From the NCBI GenBank assembly GCA_033296885.1, contig MU863882.1, positions 62,001 to 126,000 of the forward strand: 64,000 nucleotides of DNA, read 5' to 3'. Position numbers and translations under genes: made by a program. The DNA is from Triangularia verruculosa. Lineage: Eukaryota; Ascomycota; Sordariomycetes; Sordariales; Podosporaceae. The notes beneath the pieces were generated by a model, which had not been told where the DNA came from, made no database searches, and saw nothing but the letters and a program-made list of their open reading frames with translations. Shown one piece after another: positions 11,875 to 24,100 of this stretch; the first letter of the stretch is position 1, and each line of letters starts with the position of its first letter.

Positions 11875-13258
11875 ATGGCCGATCACGGCGCTTCTAAAAT
11901 CAACCACGACAACCACCTACTCCTGGTAAGACGACGTCATCGGTGGTCCTCTTCTCTCCCTGCCCCATCCCCTTGTCCGACGCCATCAACCTTAATGGCC
12001 TGGCTAACAAAGGTTCTGCGTGTAGGACCAACCTCTCTTACGCCTCCCCTACGAGCTACTCCGTAAGAATATTCGATCGGCACACTATCATATCGAGTGG
12101 GATACGAATGCCGTCAAAGACCTCCTAAAAGAAACCGCCACAAACTCCATCAACCAGAAAGCATCTAAACAAGATGTCGTCAATAATCTCGACCAGATGT
12201 TGGCAAGGATGCGCGGTCTTAAAAGGAAACTGAGCACATACGCGGAGGAGGAAAACCGGCAGTACCGCCAGTCCACTGCTAGAATCGCACACCTTCGGGA
12301 GCTCTCCGATGTACACACCGTCGAAGATGTCAAGTACGAATCCTGGTCACGCCAGCGCCTTGACCGCTTGGTAGTCGACTACATGCTTCGGCATGGCTAC
12401 AATGAGTCCGCCAACGTTCTCGCCAAAGAGCGTAATATGCTTGAACTAGTCGACATTGATACCTTTGTCGCCATGAGCAAAATCCGGCAGTCCCTCGAAA
12501 ACGGCAGTGTTCAAGAGGCACTCGCCTGGTGCAACGAAAACAAGAAAGAACTTCGAAAGATGCAGTCAAACCTCGAGTTCATGCTCCGCTGCCAACAATA
12601 CATCGAGCTTAACCGGAGCTCCTGCCCAAAGCAAGACGCAATAGCACACGCCAGGAAGTACATCATCCCCTTCAGCAACACGTACCCGACAGAGGTCAGG
12701 CATATCGCTGGGCTACTGGCATTTGGCTCAGACACACCTCATGAACCATATGCCTCTCTCTACAGCTCGGCCCGATGGACAATGCTCGCCGATTTGTTTA
12801 CCGACGCCCACCTCAAGTTACTTGGCCTCCCCCAGTTCCCGCTTCTGCACATTGCTCTCTCGTCTGGCCTCTCAGCATTGAAAACACCAGCATGCCACTC
12901 CAGCCAACAAAACCAAAGTCATCAAGGGCATAAGTACTACAGGTCGTCTACTCCCGGTGCGGGCAAGGAGGTAACCCCAGAGCCCCGTAGTCACGGCACG
13001 GCGAGTCTTCAGACGAGCGTCTGCCCGATTTGCTCCACTGAACTCAACTCCCTGGCGAAAAATGTGCCTTACGCACACCACAGCAAGAGTCACTTGTTGG
13101 TGCATGATTTGATGCTGCTGCCAAATGGAAGGGTGTACGGCAAGGAGCAACTGGATGACTATGCCGAGAAATCGAGACTGGCACATGGGGAGGTTAAGGA
13201 CCTGGTGACGGGCGAGAGGTTCAGGGAGGAAGACTTGAAGAAGGTTTTCATTACTTGA
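11875..13258 (+). CDS. fyv10: GID/CTLH ubiquitin ligase subunit Fyv10 (Gid9/MAEA)
   Basis: The product is a RING-type catalytic subunit of the GID/CTLH E3 complex, which in yeast ubiquitinates gluconeogenic enzymes when glucose returns. Two exons are inferred, 11875-11925 and 12026-13258, giving 427 residues. The first exon encodes 17 residues and the 100-nt intron (GTAAGA donor, TAG acceptor) leads into LLLDQPLLRLPYELLRKN, the typical family start. The order is an N-terminal coiled region, LisH (about 128-160), CTLH (about 161-215), CRA-type helices, then a C-terminal RING-like domain from about 350 (CPICSTEL, then VPYAHHSKSHLL and LPNGRVYG). As in other Gid RING proteins the zinc ligand pattern is not fully canonical. 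The gene stands alone, divergent from cbf1 and convergent with nup192. Confidence 0.95.
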
Positions 13259-13720
13259 TTTTTTGGGGGGTCCTAACTCATATATGCTTTTTTGTCGTCT
13301 TGGTTTACTAGCATTACAGCGGCGTTTTTGGAGAAGCGGGGATTTCTTAACGGACAGTGACTATGATCTTTCAGGTACCTACGGAACTGGGAAGGACAAG
13401 GGAAATGTTTTTGGTAGCGGTGCGTTCACTTTTGGAACAGCAGAAGCCAAGATTGGGAGGCTAGACTTTTTGGGTTACGGATGTTTGGCTTAGTTGAGGG
13501 GTTGAGAAGGGGTAATATTGAATTACATGAGGAAACTGTGAGCATAATGATATTATGTTGCCATCTCCAGTCCGCTTTGCGTCTGCTTGTATATTGTCTA
13601 TTTCTCGCTCGCTCTAGCCGTAGAGCTCTCGAGGACACTACAACGAGGCAAGGCTTTCAACTCGGCCCTTACGGCTCGTCTCCTTCAGCCACTGCATGAT
13701 GATGTCGTTCTGTCACTGGT

Positions 13721-13758
13721 TGACCATCTCCTTCATCCACGCTAAAATATTTCCCAAA
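13721..13758 (-). repeat. Diverged repeat copy 1
   Basis: On the - strand this reads FGKYFSVDEGDGQP in one frame and ALGNILAWMKEMVNQ in another. It matches copies at 14099-14137 and 14301-14338 over about 38 bases, with substitutions at several positions. The similarity extends slightly further between copies 1 and 3 (CTGTCA upstream on the + strand). The family is not recognised. Confidence 0.7.
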
Positions 13759-14098
13759 GCGTAATCGCCATAGGCCTCGCCCATCGAGTGAATAAAAGTT
13801 TTAATTGCTGTGTTAATGCACTTCTCATGCATGGCTGACCGGCTGCATGATGAGGCGGTAATCTCTGCCTAATTCTAGGTCCTCTTGAACAGAATAAACC
13901 ATGATTTGGCAACCCCTATTTGTACATCATAAGGGATAGTTGCTCCTCTAGATAGTTTACAATATCTTTTGAGAACAGTTAACGGGCCCTTTCGAAGAAA
14001 TTGAAATGCGTGAGGGACGTTGGAGCATCTTCACCTAGAAAGTGTAGGTAGGAGCCCTGGACATCAAGACTCGAGCCCAAATATCCTTTATGGCTCGG

Positions 14099-14137
14099 TG
14101 AACAATCTCCTTTGTTCACGCTAAAAAATTTCCCAAA
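14099..14137 (-). repeat. Diverged repeat copy 2
   Basis: The - strand frame gives FGKFFSVNKGD. In the alternative frame the tryptophan codon of copy 1 is a TGA stop. It lies 378 bases from copy 1 and about 200 from copy 3. Confidence 0.7.
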
Positions 14138-14300
14138 TAGGCGGATGAAAAATACCAAAAGACTATCCGAGGATAGACTCCGACTGGCTGTACGTCCGTA
14201 TTTGAATTTGTGGCTGCATGTGCTTGACGTAGGCTTCCCCCAGAGCCTTGCCACGTCGTGCTGTGCCCGGCCGGAGTACCTTATTATACCTGTCATTGGC

Positions 14301-14338
14301 TGAACATCTCCTTCGTTCACGCTAAAAATTTTCCCAAA
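14301..14338 (-). repeat. Diverged repeat copy 3
   Basis: The - strand frame gives FGKIFSVNEGDVQP, continuous with copy 2 in a 148-codon open frame. Differences from copy 1 include G-to-A and C-to-T changes of the kind repeat-induced point mutation makes, but the sample is too small to prove it. Confidence 0.7.
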
Positions 14339-14913
14339 AGGATGATCTAAGAAGCGGGCTATTCCCATGTATTGATGTTCCAAAGGTGTTTGTGTTTCTA
14401 GCTGCAAGACTATACACCCCCCCAATAATCTCCATTCTGCTCAAATCGTTTCGCAATCTAGTAATCACACAGCAATTACTTAAGCTCCGTAAACATCTCA
14501 CTGTCTTGAACACGACCTCTCACACAGGACTTCTACAGTGGTATTGTGAAAAAATGTCTTCAATTCAACCACAAACTCCAGCAGCATACCCATTTACGCC
14601 CTACTTTTTAACCTTTACCCAAACCAAATATTCTTGCAATAAAATTGGCTATTCCCTCCTCCCCTCTCTACAATATCAAGTATCCGACCATCACCAGTAC
14701 CACCTCAACTCAATCCCTACCCACCTTCTATTCACCCCCTCCTCTTTATCTTCCTCTAAGCCTCCTTATTCGCATCATCATCATCCCCGCTCCAAAAACA
14801 TCCTAATGAAACAACGTCGTACCCACCCCCGGCCTCTCAGGCGCCAACTGATCCAACTCAAACTATATTCCCTCCGTTAGCCTCATCATCATCAAAACCA
14901 CATCATACACGAG

Positions 14914-17900
14914 TCAACATACCTCCAAGTACCCCGTCCCCTCAATCAGCACCATAAGCGCCTCAGCCAGCTCCTCAATCCTCTCCTCCAACCTCCTCTG
15001 CGCCTCCTCCCTCTCCCTCCCCCCTTCCTTCCTCACGCTCTTCGCCATCAAAATCGAATCCGCCGCCCTAAAAGTGCTCCCAAAAGAAAAATCATCACTA
15101 ATACTCCTCTCCTGATCCCTCCCACCCGTCCCGTTCCCCACAATGCCGATGCCCGCGCTCCTCTTGAGCGTATGCACCACTAGCATCCTGTGTTTTTGAA
15201 GAAAATTCCTTCCCTGCAACACATTGCCCTGACCACGCGCCAGGACGCAGGCGGTGATGATCCTGGCAAGGCTGGCAAGGAGGAAGTAGTGCTTCTCCAA
15301 GGCGACCGTGTTGGAGGGGTTGATCTCCAGCTCCGGGTCCGCGGCAAAGACGCCTGACACCTCGATGGCGCGGAAGAGGTTCGCTTGGAGGATGTACATC
15401 GCTCCGGCCCGGGTCTGGGAGAGTTGGAGGAGGAAGCAGAGCTTGGCGGTGAGGTATTGTTCGGCTGCGACGGCGGTGGAAGCAGGTAAGGGGGATTGGG
15501 GGCTTATGATCGCTAGCCATTCCTGCAGGATGGTCTTCAACGAGTCTACGAGGACGCCGATGAAGTTCAGGCGGTTGAGCGAGTCGACTATCGAGACTTG
15601 AGTCGTCGTTGTCTGTGGCGAACTGCGGGAGAGGTGGACCAGAGCCGACAGTAAAACCATTGCCGAGGTTTGACAGAGTGTATCAGAGCCATAAGCATCG
15701 TCGCAAATGACGTGTAGCAACCGCTCGCCGTGGAGTTGGATGGCCTTGTTGGTTCTCATCCGAGCCGTGGCGACACTGGAGCTGCGGGTGTCACTGCCGT
15801 CGTTGTCTACCACCCCGGTAAGGTAGCGGTAGCAGATGCTGTAGTACAGCCCGCGAAGCTCGGCGTATTGGTTCCACTTGACAATAGACGCCATGCACAC
15901 CTGGAAGAGCTGGAAGAGTTTATCAGAAACAAGATTGCCCATGGCGATCTTGTCAGTTTCTGACCCAGGGGCGCCGCCCGTGTTATCAGAGAAGTCGAGT
16001 TTGTAGAGCAGGATCTTAGCGACTTTGGCAAGCTCAAACGCCTCAGGGGGACTGTCCGTGTTGAGCGCCTCCAAGGTAGGCAGGATAGCCTGGAGTGCTT
16101 GCAGCAAAAAGGTCGTCTTGACCGTGCCGCGGAACTCGTTTGCCTCAAACATGACCAACAAGAGATCCGACCACTTCTTCAACAACTCGAGCCGAACCGA
16201 ACGAACCAGACTTCGCTGGTTGTTGAACGAAAGGTACTCTAGCAGGAACTGCTCTTCCAACCGAATCTCATCCATGCCCTCTTGAGGCACCATTGCCAGA
16301 GTCTCTCGGTACTCGCTTCTCTTGAGCTGAATGCACTCTCTGACCCTGGCGAGGTTGTACTGCGGTCCCGCATTGCCAGCATCGAAAACACAAGGGCTGA
16401 GGTCCAGCTCATGGTAGAAGTTGAAAGTTGGAGGCGCAACCTCCCACGAGATATCGATGTTCATAAAGTCGAAGAAGTCAAAGATGTTGTGTGCTGCCAG
16501 GGTGTCGTGGTTCTCCAGAGTGATCTGGCCATTGAGAGCATCGAATATTTGACGCTTGACCGACGGGATTCTGTTTTGCGACACACTGCACAACTCCTTG
16601 CCAATGTACTCAAAGATGATGGCGCGTGAAGCAAGGTAGTCGATGTACGCCACCGATGCGCTCGACAGGAGGAATTCGTTGCTATCGATGGTCAGGTCGT
16701 TCCATGGCAGGCCCGGCACAATTTGTGTCTCTCTCAGGAGCATGTGGAACAAAAAGTTGGTTGACCGCAACTCGTCCATTACCAACGTGGAGGACAGGGG
16801 AGATTTCCACAGCAGTTGGAAAATGCGGAGAATCTTGTACTTGAGCGTAATGAGGTATCCGCGCATGCCTCGCCCATCCTGATTCACCACCAGCTCGATG
16901 ACCACGCTCAACAGACTGTGGAAAAGAGATTTCTGGCTGTCGAAGGCTCCTCTGGGCGAAACACTCAACCCTCTAAGCTCGCAGTTGAAGCCAAGAAGCA
17001 AATGCGCAATCGTTGGTTGATCGGGTGATGCTCTGAGGGTCTCATATAGAAAGTCGAGAATGAAGAGCTTGATCAGGTACTCCTCCGAATCTGCCTCAAG
17101 CGCCGGATCAATCACGGCAGTAATATTGGCAGCAAGCGATGTGCCAACGACCCCGCCTTCGCCGTCTTTTTCAAACTGGACGATGGCCTTGTTACGGTGT
17201 CCTGGCCGATGGGTCTCGGGATTCCAGGCCGAGATCAGTTTGCTGGATGTCGAAACCTTCTCGAGAAGCTTAAGGCAAGAAAGAGTAAGTTCGCCGACGC
17301 CGAGATTGCAATACTTGCCGAGATCAACCACTAGTGACAGATGGTTGAGGATGCCATCCTCAACAGACGTGTAGATAGTTTTGGCCACGGTAAGGTGTTT
17401 TCGTTTCTGGGCTGTTTGAAGAATAGGCCGTACTAGGTGGAGGAAAGTTGCCTGAAGATCGAGAACCTTGATTAGAACTTGAATGCCACGAAGTATGCTC
17501 TGGATCAGAGGAGACTCTGGCGAGGCTCGACTGAGGGCGTATTGGTCCTGGTGAATGGTGTTCATCAGGGCGGTGATGGCTGATTCGGTATACATCCACT
17601 CCATGACGCGAGCAAAAGGATGAAGACGAACGTAGGCGGCGAGACTGGTGGTTTTCACGGCCTTGTCAATCTCGATATTTGTCTCGTTGCCCAACACGAT
17701 CAGGTCCTCGTTGAAGGTCTGTAAGCAGGCCAGGATGAATTCCAGGCATGAAAGACGCAGCATTCTGAGTTGACCTTGATCCGTAATCTCTTTTGGCTTG
17801 AATGTGAACACCAAGAACACAAAGTCGACGTAGATTTCTATCCCGGGCATCCGCTTGTTTATGCCGAGAAACTCGGGAAACGGCAAAGTGTCATTCAGTC

Positions 17901-20123
17901 CATCAGATACTGGGTAAGGTGTGACCAGGGATGTGAGAAGCTGGATAAAAGCGTTCGGCTCTTCGAACCCAATGGCGAGGTCGTTAAAAGCGCTCTTCTG
18001 TAGTTCTTCATAGGTCAACTGGCTCGTAGGGCTTCGCTGTTGCTGAGCAGTCGACGGGCTGGTGGGGTCCAAAGCACCCATGGTGAAGTTGTCCACGAGG
18101 TTCCATAAAACATCGCTTTCAACAACGGTCTTGGCCACCAGCAGCGACTTCAGGCTATAAAAGACAGCAGCGCGAAGCCGAGGAGTGACGTTGGCATTCG
18201 CCAACTTGAACAGAATGTAGGGAAACATCAGCTCCTGGGTGCTTGCCAACCGGATTCTGCAAGTTCTGCTCTCTGCCGTGAGCTTGCCGATTAACCTAAC
18301 GTAGCACTCCAGCATCATGGCCGATTCGGGCTCTGCCTCCCCTTGATCAGTGCTTGATTTGCCTGGCCGTTGAATCTGCATTTGTGATGGGTTGGGTCTC
18401 TCGCTCAATTTCTTGGCAAAGAATTCCAGTTCCCTAAATATTTGGTTCCAGGTCAACGATTGGGATCGCCTCATCTTCCCCGAAGACTGGTGTCCCTCGT
18501 CGAGCAAGAACGTATGGGCGGCTGTTGCCGTCTCCTCGTTGCAAGCAAGAGATTGCAGCATCTCGCAGAACGCGCTGACCAAGGGCGTCGATGCTTTTGT
18601 TGATGCCCATTGCAAGAAGCCATACAGAGCACTATCCGGGTCCTCGAAGAAGGTCATGGCCGCATCAGGCCTGTCTTCATAGGCATATGAGATGATCACC
18701 ACGAACCGCTCGAGGTCAAGGTCTTGCTCGTGGGTTTGGCTCAGCTGGCGTTGTTCGTCCTCCTCTGTCTTCAATGTCCTGACAAGCTCCGGCAAGTTTG
18801 TGATGACAGAGTCGATAAACACCTCCAGATGTGCCATCAAGCTAAGTTGGAGGAAGTGGCTGAAATAGTAGAAATCTCCTTGGAGGGGAGGGGACTTTCG
18901 TTGCAGCCATTGGCGCATTCCCATCCTCGATGGATCTTGCCACTCTTCCGTCTTGCAATCGGCCGCCACAGAGAGGATGAAGTCAAACGCGCCGTCCTTG
19001 AGCGCCTCTGTGAACGCCTTCGTTCTCTTCTCAAACTCGGCATCCAGATCCAGCCCGCCGAGATCAAATTCGTTGTCGACTTGGAAGTATCCTGTGTACT
19101 CGGCAATCCACCAGACTCGGGTCGCGGCTCCAAGGTATGAAATGGCCCAACTGTCGCCGTCTCCAGTTTTGCAAATTTCGTCGTCCAACTGTCGAGACTG
19201 CTGGAAGTCGCACATGCCGTCCGGCGAGCCAAATACATTGATATAGGCAGCCAAAACAGGAAAGAGGTGGACTAGCGCAGCTAGGTTAGTATCTCAGCAA
19301 GGCAGAGACTTTCCAAAGGGCCACACTCACCGAGAAATTGATCGTACTTATCGATCTTTTTTAGTGCGCCCAAGAACTGCTTGAAGTCGTTGACATCGGC
19401 ATGCCGCCTTTCCACAGCAGCATGCAAAATCATGGCAAGACACTCATGCTGCTCGACCAGACTCATGCGGCAAAACTCGATCGTGTCAGCAGCCTCGAGA
19501 GGTCGCATGAGACTGGCTTGTTCTAGCATGTAGCGGGAAACAACCTTGTCGTTGATACTCTGTAGCGTGGCCTTGATGGACTGCATTGCTTCCATACATC
19601 TCGCGACAATCTTTTTGGCCGAGCCCTTTACAAAGATGTTCTCCTCCACAACTACCCCAAAGGCGTCCTTGAGATTATCCTCAATCTCTTCGTCGTTTGC
19701 TATTTCGATACAGAGGCGCATGCAGTCGAGCAGGTATTTTCGTTCTTGGTAAAAGCGGATCAGGCCGCACTCCCATAGCGGGCGTGACTGTGTTTCCGAG
19801 TCGTCCTCATCCTGGCAGTCTAGTACAATCCTCCCCGCTTCGTACTCGTCCAGGTCCAGTTCATCGGCAACCTTGAGAGTCTCGTAGATAAAGTCATCGT
19901 TGACCCTGTATTCGCCGTCCTTGGTCTTGATTACTTTCTTGCTGTTGAGCTCCGTTCTGTGGGCTGAATTCCGTGGAGTCTTGTCAAGCAGGGCCTTGAA
20001 GTTGTCGGAGTGCACCTCGACCAGATGATCTAGAACCTGGGGGTTGTCGAAGCGGTGCTGGCGGGCGGCAACGAGCTCCGAGTGCAGAGCTTGCAGCCCC
20101 TCCAGTACGCGAAACTCAGCCAT
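14914..20123 (-). CDS. nup192: Nucleoporin Nup192 (inner ring)
   Basis: The product is a large alpha-helical scaffold nucleoporin of the nuclear pore inner ring, the fungal counterpart of Nup205, which holds Nic96 and Nup53-type partners. Two exons are inferred, 20123-19331 and 19280-14914, giving 1719 residues, close to the roughly 1750 of the Chaetomium protein. The 50-nt intron has a GTGAGT donor; joining restores DQFLAALVHLFPVLAAYINV. The start MAEFRVLEGLQALHSEL is the family N-terminus; 36 further in-frame codons upstream are low complexity and are taken as leader. The whole protein reads as helical repeats with no catalytic motif. The last 40 codons are Glu/Arg-rich and predicted helical. 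It is divergent from tel1, 1 kb away. Confidence 0.96.
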
Positions 20124-21132
20124 GCGAGGCGATGTGGGAGTGGAGGCGGAAGCGCGTTGTGAAGAGAAGAGGTGGATGGTAGGGAAGGCTGCTGGCTCGG
20201 GGGTTGGGTAAAATCGGATCAGTATCCGCACATCTCAGGCCTTTGTCGATGGACTCGCTCGTTCGCAGTGGCGGTCGCAATATGATTGTTGTTAGTCAAA
20301 GACAGCCGCCGTATCGTGCTGCTGTCAACGGGGCGGGTATCGACGCAATTCCTCCTAATTCGTCTGGATGGGTGTGTGTGTAATGCTTCTGCTCAAGGAA
20401 AAAGAGTCGCGACCAAACCGTGAGCTATGCAGCTGTCCCTGTCCCGCGCGCTCTTGCCTGCCGCGGGTTTGGATGGGCGCCAAGGTGCGCTGGTCAACAA
20501 AACAATTAGGCGGTGAGGGATTCTGCCAGCGCCCTGTGGGTTTCACCGGCGCCCAGTCGACGGGTTGACAGTGGAGCCTCAGGGGTCGGGACTTGGAGAA
20601 GATAGGTGGGTGAGGTGGTCATAGCTTCCTGCATCAACCCTCCCGCAGCGCTGGAGGTGCGATACCATAGGGACTCGGGAGCCTTCTAGGTTCCGTTGTT
20701 TTGAGATGCAACTGCCCGCTGACTGTCTATTATTCGAGCACTAGGCAAGAGCCATCTGGGAATCACATACTCTGCTCTTTCCCTTCATTGATGGAAAGAT
20801 CAGTGGGTAAGACACATGCCTCTCACAGCAGACTCTTTCCTGGAGGTTTGAGAGTTTTCATCTGATTTCCGCTCTGCCATCCAGCGCAGCATCCATGCGC
20901 TGGACTTTCTTCTTTCTACCGTCTCAACTTTTGATTCACACTTCCCATAAAGTCAAAGCATCAGCACCGTCATTAATAATCAACAAGGTGGTATCTATCG
21001 ACTTGTTACACATCCAAAGAACTTGACAACTGGGCCCACGACTGCCATCTTGTCAACCCTAACCCATCTTTCATCATATCCACCCCGAGGTAGTCTTGAT
21101 CAGATGTTGGACAATCCGACACAAAAGACACA
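20124..21132. other. Divergent promoter nup192/tel1
   Basis: This 1 kb spacer carries both promoters. I see no ORF with a domain and no RNA gene. No strong palindrome or repeat stands out. Confidence 0.65.
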
Positions 21133-24100
21133 ATGGCGCGCATGAAAAGCTACAGCAATGAGCCCCTCAACTTTCAAGAGCTTTCCGGCAAGTGTTAGAT
21201 GGTTGCGGCGGCAATCTTATGGGGCAAACAATGTAAACAATACACATGCTGACACATAAACACAGGCCAGCTCGTCCACTCAACAGCCACTCAACGAAAA
21301 GAGGCCATTGAGAGTATGTTTTTGCGTGTTTGTTCCCTTTGATTTCAAACATACTGATTCATTGTCATAGGCTTGCTGGAGTTCTTTAAAACGGCGGAGA
21401 AGGGGGGGTCTCAAAGCCAGAAAGCGTGGGTCTGACATCTTGATATATCAACACAACCGGCTGACACAAGACCAGTAGCCAATTTGATGACAAGTCGTAC
21501 CACTCAATTTACGAAGCTCTCTTCCGCTGTACAGTTCTGGAAAAGGAAAACTACTTCACTTCCAAAAAGTCAGCCAGAGCCAACGCTACAGCTAGTGCCC
21601 GTCTTGAAAAGTGCGCCGAGGCTCTGAGGATGGCGGTCCGACATGGAGCTTCACGCATCAAGCGCAAGACAGCCAGAGCCATTATCGACCACATCACCCA
21701 AATACTCCAGGGGCCCGATGACAGCTACATCGCACCTTTACTCAAGGACTACGTCAAGGCTCTCTGCACCTTTCTCCAGAACTCTGCCAATGTCGAGAAC
21801 CTTTCCGCCTTTTCAGGTGAGAGCTGGGATACATGTGTCGACTTTTGTGTTGAAGCCTTGTCTCGATATCTCGAGGCCGGAGATCGTGATAGCGGATCTC
21901 GCGCATCTCCAGCGCCAACTCTGAGGGCATCGTCTGTCGCAATCTCATCACAAGGATCGAGCCAGATTGGCAGTCAGATTGCCCTGGACTTCCTGTCATG
22001 TCTGAATTATCTGGTCGCTGCACCGAATGCGCCAGTACTCAGACGAGCAAGCAAAATCTCCAACGTCATTCTTCAAATTTTGCAGCTTCGGCAGATGAAG
22101 ATAGGGGAGTTGCAAAAAGTGGCCTTCTCAGCCTTGAACAGCATCTTTGTGCGCACGCAGACCGACGACATTGCACTCTCAAAGAGGCTAGTCATGACCC
22201 TGACCCCGTTACTGTCTCATTGGTGGCAGCCGCGAGCACTGTCTCGTGATGCAATGCTCAATAGTATCCGCGATGAGATGCTGAAAACCATATATGCATC
22301 TCATCTGTATGTAGAAAGCATACTTCGAGAGTCGGCAGATGAGTCTTTTGTCCAAGATTTGGAAGAGCTCTTGGACGCTCTCTGGTCAGACTATTCGAGG
22401 AGGGAAGAACGCGCTCGGTTGCAACTGGATGATATCACGTTCACGGGAATGGCTCTTCCAACTGACCATCCCACTACTGGCGTTTTCAGCCTTCGTCCGT
22501 ACAATACGGCAGGCGAACAAAACTGGGCGCTTCTGGAGAATCTCGCCATCCTCGAAGCCATTTATGCTCGACACTCCCAGAGGGCATTTTCTCAACAAGA
22601 ACCAGAAAACGGGCAGCCGCGGAAGAGGCGCAGGGTAGTCGGGACTCCTAACAGGATTCATCGAAAAATCACTTCGCTAGATCCAGCGGTGCAGTTAACA
22701 GCACTTCAACTCATGCCCTTTCTTTGCCGACAGAGGGCACCGTCCCTGGAAGAAGCTGCCGAGGCCATCGCGGACTTATCGAAATGCGTCACTGCCAAGC
22801 AAGGCGTGGTGACTTCTTGGGCGATGATTGCTTGCTCCAGCCTTGCGCCATACAAGGTTTGCCGAGATGCCTCTCTCACCCATGTCTGGAAACAGTTGTG
22901 GCAGCTCGCAGTGCGCTCTCTAAGCCTCTCGCCAACTGCACGTGCTGCTTCTGTCTTTTTGGGTGCCGTGATCAGAGCGTCTTTGATTCCGAGGCATGAG
23001 TTGGCCGATGATGTCAACCACATGGTCACCACGGCCGATATCAGCGGACCGGCGATACTCGTCGACTCTTCCTTGACGCTCATGCTGAGTTTACTTCGTT
23101 TACGCAACAGCATGTCACCAAATACCAGCCAGGTTACGGCGAACCATATCATCCGGTGGGTATTTGTCAAATGGAACCCAGCAGAACTTACCTATGCCTC
23201 CTTGCATTCGATCCACGCGGCACCGTCCGATCTCGTCAATCTTTTAAGAGTTTGTGTCGGGATGCCCTCTCTGGGGCTGGGGACTCCCCTCCGGCTATTC
23301 GGAGGATCGATTGCGCAGTTCTGGAAGAAGCAAAGTGAGGCACTTCCTTCGATGAGATACCTTCTCCTCCTCCAGGATGAGGCACTACCAGCAACGACAA
23401 CCTTGGTAAATCCCCCTCTTGACGAGCAAGAGGGACAGTCTAAGCAAACGGTCGACCCAACTGGTTCACACACGGCCAAGCGGCTTATTCTTGAACTACT
23501 GTACCCAAAGTTGGAGGAGCTTCACCAAATCACAGAATCCTGGCAGAAGCGAGGCTCAGAAGGAGTTGCTCCGGTGCCAATCTCTGCCGATCGCCTACAA
23601 AGCATGGTGCTGGCCTGTCTCACAGGTGCAATCCTCTTACCAGAGCTAGCCAATCTCAATACATCCATGTCCAAGGATCTCGAAACGGCTCTGTTCGAGG
23701 TCGTTGACGGCGCTTTGCGAGTCATCCTCGCCGCGCCTCAAATCGACGACTTCTTTCGGCTGGTTTTGACGTCTGTGGTGCCGTTTATCCCACCCTTCGT
23801 CGAAAGCCAGGTGGCAGCGCTGAGGAAAGACCAACCTCACTTGCTCAAGTTCTACGCCAAGCTGTCGGTGGCACTGCAAGAAAAAGCTCAGAAAGACGCC
23901 TTTGGTCGGAGCATGGACGCCATGGACCTAGACGATGAGTTTGAATCACAGAGCAGTCATAGTTCTTCGACTTCGAAGGGGCAGACACTTGTGAGGAGGG
24001 ATAATCTGCTATGCCATACACCCGAAGCTTTCTATTTGGAAACCACGCTGAGAATACATTACCTCGAGATCATCAGGCAAGACGAGGGTCAGCTGGGGCA

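Larger units (their letters stand above)
13259..14913. other. Convergent spacer with diverged repeats
   Basis: Fyv10 and nup192 converge on this 1.65 kb spacer. It contains three diverged copies of a 38-39 bp motif (listed separately) and a pyrimidine-rich + strand segment at about 14680-14900 next to the nup192 stop. A 148-codon - strand frame (14425-13979) covers two of the repeats, but no start context, intron or known domain supports it as an intact gene. It may be a decayed duplicated sequence. Confidence 0.6.

Noticed and set aside
14386..14880. 164-codon + strand frame before the nup192 stop
   Set aside because: Low-complexity pyrimidine-rich sequence in a 3' region; no domain and no coding-like codon use.
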